Below are positions 19,635-26,423 of a stretch of DNA of 45,781 nucleotides, piece by piece. This stretch comes from Actinomycetes bacterium (GTDB lineage Bacteria > Actinomycetota > Actinomycetes > Actinomycetales > Microbacteriaceae). Both the position numbers and the translations under genes were made by a program. Location: the NCBI GenBank assembly GCA_023431405.1, contig JAEYVZ010000055.1:1-45781 (forward strand), read 5' to 3'. The notes below the pieces were generated by a model. That model was not told the DNA's origin. It did not search any database and saw nothing but the letters and a program-made list of their open reading frames with translations. Each line of letters opens with the position of its first letter. The stretch's first letter is position 1.

Positions 19635-22148
19635 CTAGCCGAGCCGCACGACCTCCACGACCCGCACGATCGCCGTCCCCTCTTCGACGGATGCCGCAAG
19701 GTCGACCACCGCGCGAATGCGCCAGTCGTGATGCCCCTCAGGGTCGTCGATCGTCTGCTCGACGCGCCACTGATCGGCGTCCTCCTCGATCGCGAGCAAC
19801 CGCGGGGACCGCGCCGCGGCACCGGTGAGGATCTCGTCGTGCTCGTCGAAGTAGCGGTCGAGGGCGTCGGGCCAGTCGGCGTCGGGGTCGAGGGCGGTGA
19901 GCGCGTCGTCATCCTGGCGGGCCGCCAGCTGCACCCGCCGGAACATCTCATTGCGCACGAGCACCGTGAACGCCCGGCGGTTCGTGAGCACTGACGGCGG
20001 AGCAGGCGGCACGACGGGGGCGTCGTCGGGGCTCGCCGCCGGGTCGACGAGGGTCGACCATTCGTCGACGAGGCTGGAATCGACCTGGCGTACGAGCTCT
20101 CCCAGCCATTCGATGATGTCGAGCAGCTCGTCGGTGCGCGCCTCGGCGGGCACCGTCTGACGCACCGCCCGGTAGGCGTCGCTGAGGTAGCGCAGCACGA
20201 GGCCCTCACTGCGGCCGAGCTGGTAGAACGACACGTACTCGCTGAACGACATCGCCCGCTCGAACATGTCGCGCACGACCGACTTGGGGCTGAGCGAGAA
20301 GTCGCGCACCCACGGCTGACTCGACGCGAACGTCTCGTACGCCTGCGCGAGCAGTTCCGCGAGCGGCTTCGGCCAGGTGACCTCTTCGAGCAGCTCCATC
20401 CGCTCCTCGTACTCGATCCCCTCCTGCTTCATCGCGGCGACCGCCTCGCCGCGCGCGCGATACTCCTGCTGGTTGAGGATGGCGCGGGGGTCGTCGAGCG
20501 TCGCCTCGATGACACTCACCACGTCGAGCGCATAGTGTCCGGTGCCGACGCCGAGCGCGTCGGCGGGGGCGTCGGGATCGAGCAGTTCGATGGCGGCGAG
20601 CGCGAACGGAGACAGCGGCTGGTTGAGGGCGAAGTTGGGCTGCAGATCGACCGTGAGACGGATGCCGTCGGCATCCGCGACCACGACACCCGCCGCGACG
20701 AGCGTGCGGAAGATGGCGATGGCGCGTCGGGCGAGCTCGTACCGGCGGGTGCGTGACTGATGGTTGTCGAAGACGAGGGCTCGCACGTTGCCGAAGACGT
20801 CGCCGCCACGGCCGATGACGTTGATGAGCATCGCCGCCGTCAGCTGCATGTGGGGCTCGAGCGGCTCGGGCTGCGCGTCGACGAGGCGCTCGAACGACCC
20901 TTGGCCCCACGTCACGACGCCGGTCGGCGCCTTCTTGCGCACGATCTTCTTGCGCTTGGCGGCGTCGTCGCCCGCCTTGGCCAGGGCGACCGCGTTCTCG
21001 ATCTCCCATTCCGGGGCCATCGCGACCACATTGCCGTGCACGTCGTACCCGGCACGACCCGCGCGCCCCGCGATCTGGTGGAACTCCCGCGCAGTGAGCT
21101 GGCGCATCCGCGCGCCGTCGAACTTCGACAGGGCCGTGATGAGCACGGTGCGGATGGGCACGTTGATGCCGACCCCGAGCGTGTCGGTGCCGCAGATCAC
21201 CCGCAGCAGCCCCTTCTGGGCGAGCGTCTCGACGAGCCGCCGGTAGCGCGGCAGCATTCCGGCGTGGTGCACCCCGATCCCCGCCCGCACGAGCCGGGAG
21301 AGCGTCTTTCCGAACCCGGTCGTGAAGCGGAACCCGCCGATCTCGGCGGCGATGGCATCCCGCTGCTCGCGAGTGGTGACCTTCGCACTCGTCAGTGCCT
21401 GTGCGCGCTCCAGGGCCGCCGCCTGCGAGAAATGGACGATGTAGACGGGAGCCTCACCCGTCTCGAGGAGCCGCTCGAGGACATCGTGCACGGGCCTGCG
21501 CTCGTAGGAGAAATGAAGGGGCACGGGGCGCTCGACGCCCGTCACGAGCGCCGTCTCGCGGCCGGTGCGCCGCCGCAGGTCGTCGGCGATCGGGGTGACG
21601 TCGCCGAGGGTCGCCGACATCAGGAGGAACTGCGCACGCGGAAGCGTCAGCAGCGGCACCTGCCACGCCCACCCCCGCTCGGGGTCGCCGTAGTAGTGGA
21701 ACTCGTCCATCACGACCTGGTCGACGGGTGCGTCGGGGCCCAGTCGCAGGGCGATGTTCGCGAGGATCTCGGCCGTGCAGCACACGATCGGCGCGTCGGG
21801 GTTCACGGCGGAGTCGCCCGTGACCATGCCGACGTTCTCGGCGCCGAAGATCTCCACGAGGGCGAAGAACTTCTCGCTCACCAGGGCCTTGATCGGGGCC
21901 GTGTAGTAGGAGCGGCCGCGTGCGGCCAGGCACGCGGCGTGCGCCGCGACGGCGACGAGCGACTTGCCCGTGCCGGTCGGGGTGGCGAGGATGACGTTCG
22001 CCCCGGAGACGAGCTCGATCACCGCTTCGTCCTGCGCCGGGTACAGCGCGAGCCCCCGGCCGGATGCCCACTCCACGAACGCGTCGTACACGGCATCCGG
22101 ATCGGTTCCGGCGGGGATCGCATCCGTCAGCCGTGCCGTGTCGCTCAT
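19635..22148 (-). CDS. DEAD/DEAH-box helicase with C-terminal DUF3516
   Basis: This is an 837-residue superfamily-2 helicase. It shows Walker A TPTGTGKS (about 56-63), the DEFH box in VVMDEFHYYGD, motif III SAT, and motif VI HQIAGRAGRAGYD. The C-terminal half, with several WxxP-type helices and the MKQEGIEYEERMELLEEVTWPKP segment, matches the actinobacterial DUF3516 helicases, which belong to the Ski2/Mtr4-like group. RNA or DNA unwinding is expected; the substrate is not known. Start ATG 22148 has AAGG touching it, too close to serve as a ribosome site. CAGACT 6 bases upstream again suggests a leaderless message. Confidence 0.92.
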   Translation of the reverse strand: MSDTARLTDAIPAGTDPDAVYDAFVEWASGRGLALYPAQDEAVIELVSGANVILATPTGTGKSLVAVAAHAACLAARGRSYYTAPIKALVSEKFFALVEIFGAENVGMVTGDSAVNPDAPIVCCTAEILANIALRLGPDAPVDQVVMDEFHYYGDPERGWAWQVPLLTLPRAQFLLMSATLGDVTPIADDLRRRTGRETALVTGVERPVPLHFSYERRPVHDVLERLLETGEAPVYIVHFSQAAALERAQALTSAKVTTREQRDAIAAEIGGFRFTTGFGKTLSRLVRAGIGVHHAGMLPRYRRLVETLAQKGLLRVICGTDTLGVGINVPIRTVLITALSKFDGARMRQLTAREFHQIAGRAGRAGYDVHGNVVAMAPEWEIENAVALAKAGDDAAKRKKIVRKKAPTGVVTWGQGSFERLVDAQPEPLEPHMQLTAAMLINVIGRGGDVFGNVRALVFDNHQSRTRRYELARRAIAIFRTLVAAGVVVADADGIRLTVDLQPNFALNQPLSPFALAAIELLDPDAPADALGVGTGHYALDVVSVIEATLDDPRAILNQQEYRARGEAVAAMKQEGIEYEERMELLEEVTWPKPLAELLAQAYETFASSQPWVRDFSLSPKSVVRDMFERAMSFSEYVSFYQLGRSEGLVLRYLSDAYRAVRQTVPAEARTDELLDIIEWLGELVRQVDSSLVDEWSTLVDPAASPDDAPVVPPAPPSVLTNRRAFTVLVRNEMFRRVQLAARQDDDALTALDPDADWPDALDRYFDEHDEILTGAAARSPRLLAIEEDADQWRVEQTIDDPEGHHDWRIRAVVDLAASVEEGTAIVRVVEVVRLG

Positions 22149-22154
22149 CCTTCG

Positions 22155-22160
22155 AGTCTG
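22155..22160 (-). promoter_or_regulatory. Possible leaderless -10 of the DUF3516 helicase gene
   Basis: CAGACT on the minus strand is followed by 6 bases and the ATG. The conserved A and T of TANNNT are present but the first base differs. Confidence 0.3.
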
Positions 22161-22179
22161 CCCCACCCCGGCAACCGCG

Positions 22180-22202
22180 GTGCCCCGCATGCCACCGGGC
22201 AC
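22180..22202 (-). terminator. Weak stem-loop after the symporter gene
   Basis: GTGCCC and GGGCAC are 6-base arms with an 11-base loop, just past the symporter stop. No T-tract follows. Confidence 0.3.
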
Positions 22203-22204
22203 GG

Positions 22205-23662
22205 TCACACCCTCTCGGGGGTGTGCAGTCGCGCGAGGTACCGGTCGGCGCGAGTCGGGGGACCGTTGCGGTCGAGGAGCGACACCCCGACCGTCACGGC
22301 CGTCGCGAGCGGTATGGTCCACGCCGCCGGCTGCGCCAGGAGGGGCGCCGCCGCCCCGACGCCTCCGACAGCCGCGTGCACCGCGAACGACAGCCCGCAT
22401 GCGAGGGCGCCCGTGACCATGCCGGCCATCGCTCCCCGCGTCGTGAGCCCGCGCCACCACACGCCCAGGAGCAGCACCGGCGAGAGGCTCGAGGCCGCGA
22501 CCACGAAGACCACCCCGACGCTCGCGACGAGCCCCGCCGGCTGCGTGGCGAGGGCGACGACCAGCGGAACGACCGCGCACAGGACCGCCGACACCCGGAA
22601 CGAGCGGACCGACCCGGAGAAGACGTCCTGACTGATGACGCCGGCGAGCGAGACCACGAGGCCGGCGGAGGTCGCCAGGAAGGCGGCGAACGCGCCCGCC
22701 ACGACGAGCGCCGTGAGCAGCTCCCCCCCGAAGCCCGGGAACACCCGCGACGGCAGCACGAGCGCGACGGTGTCAGCGGCGCCGGGCTCCGCGAGGTCGG
22801 GGGCCACCATGCGCGCCAGGATGCCCATGACGCTCGAGACGGCGTAGAAGAGGCTGACCATCCCGATGACGAGGACGGTCGTGCGTCTTGCCGAGACGCC
22901 GTCGGGGCTGGTGTAGAAGCGAACGAGCACATGGGGGAGCCCCATGGTGCCGAGCAGGAGCGCCAGAAGGAGGGATGCGGCCTCGTACACATCGATGGCG
23001 GCCGGGCCTGCCTCGACGGGGAACACGACCAGCGGATCGATGTCGTGCGGCCCGCCCGCGAGGGCGAACGCGATCAGCACCACCGGGACGAGGAGCGCGG
23101 TGAGCTTCAGCCAGTACTGGAACGCCTGCACGAAGGTGATGGCGCGCATGCCCCCGGCCGCGACCGCGCCGGCCACGAGCACCGCCACGAGAACGGCGCC
23201 CACCCACGGGGGCAAGCCGGCCACCACGACGAGCGTGAGGCCCGCCCCGTGCAGCTGCGGGACGATGTACAGCCAGCCGATGACGAGCACGATGACGCTC
23301 GTGATGCGTCTGGCGCTGCGCGACTGCAGGCGGGCCTCGACGAAGTCGGGGATCGTGTAGGCGCCGCTGCGGCGCAGGGGGGCTGCCACGAAGACGAGCA
23401 CGAGCAGATACCCCGCGGCGTACCCGATCGGAAACCAGAAGCCGCGCGCACCACCGAGCAGGACAAGACCCGACAAGCCCAGAAAGGTGCCCGCCGAGAG
23501 GTACTCGCCACTGATCGCCGACGCGTTCCACACCGGGCGGACGCTGCGCGACGCAACGAAGAAGTCGCTCGTCGTGCGTGACGCCCGCAGCCCGTAGGCG
23601 CCGATCAGCACCGTCGCCGCGGCCACGAGGGCGACCGCCGCGAGATCGAGGACGGCGTTCAC
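22205..23662 (-). CDS. Sodium:solute symporter (SSS family, acetate/monocarboxylate-type)
   Basis: This is a 485-residue integral membrane protein with about 13 hydrophobic segments. The ATSDFFVA-like region reads TTSDFFVASRSV and is followed by SGEYLSAGTFLG, typical of SSS importers of the ActP/MctC branch, which take up acetate, pyruvate or related acids with Na+. GTG 23662 overlaps the stop of the small membrane gene (GTGA), with AGGAG 5 bases upstream. It is the last gene of a run with the LytS/LytTR two-component system and cstA-ybdD, so a monocarboxylate substrate controlled by that system is a reasonable inference. The sequence alone does not settle the substrate. Confidence 0.88.
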   Translation of the reverse strand: MNAVLDLAAVALVAAATVLIGAYGLRASRTTSDFFVASRSVRPVWNASAISGEYLSAGTFLGLSGLVLLGGARGFWFPIGYAAGYLLVLVFVAAPLRRSGAYTIPDFVEARLQSRSARRITSVIVLVIGWLYIVPQLHGAGLTLVVVAGLPPWVGAVLVAVLVAGAVAAGGMRAITFVQAFQYWLKLTALLVPVVLIAFALAGGPHDIDPLVVFPVEAGPAAIDVYEAASLLLALLLGTMGLPHVLVRFYTSPDGVSARRTTVLVIGMVSLFYAVSSVMGILARMVAPDLAEPGAADTVALVLPSRVFPGFGGELLTALVVAGAFAAFLATSAGLVVSLAGVISQDVFSGSVRSFRVSAVLCAVVPLVVALATQPAGLVASVGVVFVVAASSLSPVLLLGVWWRGLTTRGAMAGMVTGALACGLSFAVHAAVGGVGAAAPLLAQPAAWTIPLATAVTVGVSLLDRNGPPTRADRYLARLHTPERV

Positions 23663-24093
23663 TCGAGCTCCTGGAGCGACCGGTACCGCTGCTCGTTCCG
23701 CGCAGCGGCCCGGGCGTACAGCACCGCGAACACGACGATGACGGGGTAGAAGGCGAGCGCGTGGATGAGCCACGACAACGGCACGCCCCACAGCGCGATC
23801 CGGTCGAGCTCCGGGATGCCGGCCAGGGCGATGGTCAGGGCGAGAGCGACCACGACGAATCCGATGACGGTGCCGAGCGCGAGCCGCAGCTGCGTGCGCC
23901 GCAGGGCGCGGCTGTACACGGCATCCGGGTCATCCGACGGCGAACCCGGCTGGCCCAGACCCCGAACACCCAGATCGCGAACAGCCAGACCGCGACCACC
24001 CAGGTCACGGGCGCCCCCGAGGATGCCGCCCGCCCTCCGGGGCTGCGCGTCCGCCGCGGTGACCCGGACCCGCCGGGGCGTCGGGTCGCTCAT
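23659..24093 (-). CDS. Small two-helix membrane protein with N-terminal pentapeptide repeats
   Basis: This is a 144-residue protein. The N-terminal 50 residues are soluble and hold four tandem five-residue units of the form x-R-(D/G)-L-(G/A). Two membrane helices follow (about 77-97 and 107-127), with a basic C-terminus. Size, topology and position directly before an SSS symporter resemble the YjcH-ActP pair (DUF485), although I cannot show homology. It overlaps both neighbours by 4 bases, so it is made together with the response regulator and symporter. It may be an accessory subunit of the symporter. Confidence 0.75.
   Translation of the reverse strand: MSDPTPRRVRVTAADAQPRRAGGILGGARDLGGRGLAVRDLGVRGLGQPGSPSDDPDAVYSRALRRTQLRLALGTVIGFVVVALALTIALAGIPELDRIALWGVPLSWLIHALAFYPVIVVFAVLYARAAARNEQRYRSLQELE
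23955..24014 (-). repeat. Four-copy 15-bp tandem repeat encoding pentapeptides
   Basis: Copies at 23955-23969, 23970-23984, 23985-23999 and 24000-24014 each begin CCAG on the plus strand. They are degenerate but in phase, and on the minus strand encode ARDLG, GRGLA, VRDLG and VRGLG-like units. Copy number may vary between strains. Confidence 0.7.
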
Positions 24094-24809
24094 CCGCCCG
24101 CACCGGTCACGAGGGCCCCGCGCACGGAAGGCACGAGGCGCCGGCTCACCGGGAGGGCGACCGGCCCCACCGACACCGACGGCTCCGCGCCGCTCAGTCG
24201 CACCTCCGTCACGGCCGACGCCTGGACGAGGTACGACCGATGCACCCTCACGAACCCCGCCGCCTGCCAGCGCTGCTCGAGCTCCGAGATCGGCACCCGC
24301 ACGAGGTGACCGGAGCCGTCGTCGGTGTGAAGTCGGGAGTAGTCACCCTGGGCCTGCACCCACCGCACGTCGCTGCGACGGACGAACCGCACGGTCTGCC
24401 CGACGGTGACGGGCAGCACCTCGTCGGCATCCGACTCCCCCGGAGCCGCATCGCGCTCGACGAGCCTGTCGATCGTGCGGCGGAGACGCTCACGGCGCAC
24501 CGGCTTGAGCAGGTAGTCGGTCGCGCGCAGATCGAACGCCTCGACCGCGCGGGCGTCGTCGGCGGTGACGAAGACGACCGCGGGAGGCACCGCCAGGGCG
24601 GCCAGCGCCGGGGCGAGCTCGAGCCCCGTGAGCCCGGGCATGTGGATGTCGATGAACGCCGCCGAGACGGCCCGCTGCGACAGCTGCCGGAGCGCGTCGG
24701 CTCCGGACGACGCCGTGAGGATGTCTCCGATGCGTTCGTCCGCCCGCAGCAGATGGGCGAGCTCGTCGAGCGCGGGACGCTCGTCGTCGGCGACAAGCAC
24801 ATCGATCAC
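24090..24809 (-). CDS. LytTR-family response regulator
   Basis: This is a 239-residue regulator. The receiver domain covers residues 1-120 with acidic pair Asp8-Asp9, phospho-acceptor Asp54 (FIDIHMPG) and Lys102 (LLKPV). A LytTR DNA-binding domain (about 135-232) ends the chain, with VRWVQAQGDYSRLHT and FVRVHRSYLV matching the family. LytTR proteins bind pairs of direct repeats upstream of targets. It starts at GTG 24809 with AGAGG 7 bases upstream, 54 bases after the kinase gene, its obvious partner. By analogy with BtsR and YpdB of E. coli, which activate a CstA-family and another transporter, the targets here are probably cstA and/or the symporter operon. Confidence 0.93.
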   Translation of the reverse strand: MIDVLVADDERPALDELAHLLRADERIGDILTASSGADALRQLSQRAVSAAFIDIHMPGLTGLELAPALAALAVPPAVVFVTADDARAVEAFDLRATDYLLKPVRRERLRRTIDRLVERDAAPGESDADEVLPVTVGQTVRFVRRSDVRWVQAQGDYSRLHTDDGSGHLVRVPISELEQRWQAAGFVRVHRSYLVQASAVTEVRLSGAEPSVSVGPVALPVSRRLVPSVRGALVTGAGG

Positions 24810-24863
24810 GGGAGCACCTCTCCAGAACCTTTCGACCGCTCCCGCACCTCTCGATGGGGCAGG

Positions 24864-26054
24864 TCAGCCGAAGTCGGGCTCGTGCAGCGGCTGCGACTTC
24901 GGGATTCGCATCCTGACCAGGGTACCTGCGCCCGTTCCGGTCTCCACGATCAATCCCCCGTCGAGCCCGTAGAGCTGCCGCAGGCGCGTATCAACGTTGC
25001 GGATGCCGACGTGCGCGCCGTCGGCGACGGTCGTCAGCAGCTCTCTCAGCGCCTCAGGATCCATCCCGACGCCGTCGTCGTCGACGGTGATCTCGGTGTG
25101 GGTGCCGCCGTCGCGCGCCTCGATGCGGATGGTGCCCCCGTTCTCGCCCGGCTCCAGCCCGTGTCGCACGGCGTTCTCGACGATGGGCTGCACCGACAGG
25201 AACGGGATGACCGTCGTGAGCGTCTCGGGCGCGATCCGCAGCGTCACCTGCAGCCGGTCGCCGAAGCGGGCCCGCTCGAGCTCGAGATAGGAGTGGATGC
25301 TGCGCAGTTCCTCGGCGAGTGTCGTGAACTCCCCCTGCCGGCGGAAGGAGTACCGGGTGAAGTCGGCGAACTCGAGCACGAGCTCGCGGGCGCGCGGCGG
25401 GTCGGTGTGGATGAAGGAGGCGATGGCGGTGAGCGCGTTGTAGATGAAGTGGGGCGAGATCTGCGCGCGGAGAGACCTCAGCTCGGCCTCGGCGAGCGCC
25501 GCCCGCGACGCATCCAGCTCACCGAGCTCCAGCTGGGCGGCGCACCAGTCGGCCACGTCGGCCGCCGCCCGCACGAGGGGTGCGCGCACGGGCGCGGCGA
25601 AGGCGACGATCACCCCGGCGATCTGCCCGTCCACCACGATCGGCGCGCCCACCGCTTCGAGGTCGTCGGCCCCGTCGCGCCGGGGGAACACCTGCCGCCG
25701 TCCGCTCTCGCGCACCCGGTCGGCGATGCGCGTCGCCGCGTCGGCGAGGCCGTCGGCGTTCGCGGGCCCGTCGAACGCGACGACGCCGTCGGCGCCGACG
25801 ATCGCGACGGCGGCGCTGCCGAGGAGGGCGCGCAGGTGGCGGGCGGCGCGTTCCACGTCGGGCGCATCGAGTCCACCGCGAAGGTGCGGGGCGGCTCGTG
25901 TGGCCTGGTGGAGCGCCCGGTAGGCGGCCTGTTCGGAATCGGTGCCCAGTTCCGCCGAGTCTCGCCCGAGTCGACGCGCGAACACGAGCAGGAGCGTGAG
26001 CACGATCCCGCCCAGCGCGCCGGCGAGCGCGGCGAGCACGGTGGAGTCGGCCAT
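24864..26054 (-). CDS. LytS-type sensor histidine kinase with one membrane helix
   Basis: This is a 396-residue kinase. One N-terminal membrane helix (about 7-27) is followed by a GAF-like cytoplasmic region (about 60-180). The His_kinase motif QISPHFIYNAL carries the phospho-acceptor His202, and a HATPase domain has the N box QPIVENAVRHG (about 286) and DDDGVGMD. It lacks the multi-helix 5TM-5TMR_LYT sensor of E. coli BtsS and LytS, so the signal is probably read inside the cell. ATG 26054 is set by TAGGCT exactly 6 bases upstream, a leaderless arrangement. This would give the kinase a promoter of its own between ybdD and lytS. Confidence 0.92.
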   Translation of the reverse strand: MADSTVLAALAGALGGIVLTLLLVFARRLGRDSAELGTDSEQAAYRALHQATRAAPHLRGGLDAPDVERAARHLRALLGSAAVAIVGADGVVAFDGPANADGLADAATRIADRVRESGRRQVFPRRDGADDLEAVGAPIVVDGQIAGVIVAFAAPVRAPLVRAAADVADWCAAQLELGELDASRAALAEAELRSLRAQISPHFIYNALTAIASFIHTDPPRARELVLEFADFTRYSFRRQGEFTTLAEELRSIHSYLELERARFGDRLQVTLRIAPETLTTVIPFLSVQPIVENAVRHGLEPGENGGTIRIEARDGGTHTEITVDDDGVGMDPEALRELLTTVADGAHVGIRNVDTRLRQLYGLDGGLIVETGTGAGTLVRMRIPKSQPLHEPDFG

Positions 26055-26060
26055 GGCCTC

Positions 26061-26066
26061 AGCCTA
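26061..26066 (-). promoter_or_regulatory. Leaderless -10 element of the sensor kinase gene
   Basis: TAGGCT on the minus strand, 6 bases before ATG 26054, inside the 35-base gap after ybdD. It would allow the two-component system to be transcribed independently of cstA. Confidence 0.55.
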
Positions 26067-26089
26067 GGGATGCCGACGCGCTGACCGGT

Positions 26090-26293
26090 TCAGCAGCACC
26101 GTGCGCCGGGGTTGCGGTCTTGGTCGTCCATCTTCTCCCGCCAGAACTGGCGTTCGGTGAGCACCTCGGCATCCGGGTGCGTGCGGCGCTGATGGGCGAC
26201 ATACGTCGCATAGGCGCTGTCGCCCATCAGCTGCGACATGTACCAGCGCACCGCGCCGGCACCTCGCCGCACGCCGCCTGCTGCGTGCAGCAC
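26090..26293 (-). CDS. YbdD/YjiX family protein (CstA partner)
   Basis: This is a 67-residue protein matching the YbdD/YjiX family in size and sequence: RWYMSQLMGDSAYATYV, a His-rich middle (HQRRTHPDAEVL) and the invariant C-terminus NPGARCC. Members of this family almost always follow cstA. In E. coli a YbdD-like partner is needed for CstA-family transport of pyruvate, and the terminal Cys pair is conserved. GTG 26293 is chosen because GGGAGGG lies 5 bases upstream and the length then equals that of its relatives. The ATG at 26404 would add 37 residues encoded by a palindromic repeat, which is unlikely to be coding. Confidence 0.88.
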   Translation of the reverse strand: MLHAAGGVRRGAGAVRWYMSQLMGDSAYATYVAHQRRTHPDAEVLTERQFWREKMDDQDRNPGARCC

Positions 26294-26307
26294 GGCGGCC
26301 CTCCCGC

Positions 26308-26397
26308 CCGTGCACAACTCCGCGAGCGCGGTGCGAGCACGGCCCGATCGTCTCGCGTCGCCGCGAACGGCGCCGGCGTCAGCGGAGTTGTGCACGG
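26308..26397. repeat. 90-bp palindromic repeat element in the cstA-ybdD gap
   Basis: Perfect 16-base arms CCGTGCACAACTCCGC (26308-26323) and GCGGAGTTGTGCACGG (26382-26397) enclose 58 bases. The interior contains CGCCGCGAACGGCG (26359-26372), itself a small hairpin with a CGAA loop. The element takes up most of the gap between the cstA stop and the ybdD ribosome site. The same 14 bases lie at the heart of the element at 44684-44745. Confidence 0.75.
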
Positions 26398-26423
26398 CGG
26401 TCATCTGCGTGGCCCTCGCACCC

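Noticed and set aside
26294..26404. N-terminal extension of YbdD from ATG 26404
   Set aside because: The extra codons are made of the palindromic repeat, family members are about 65 residues, and GTG 26293 has a much better ribosome site.
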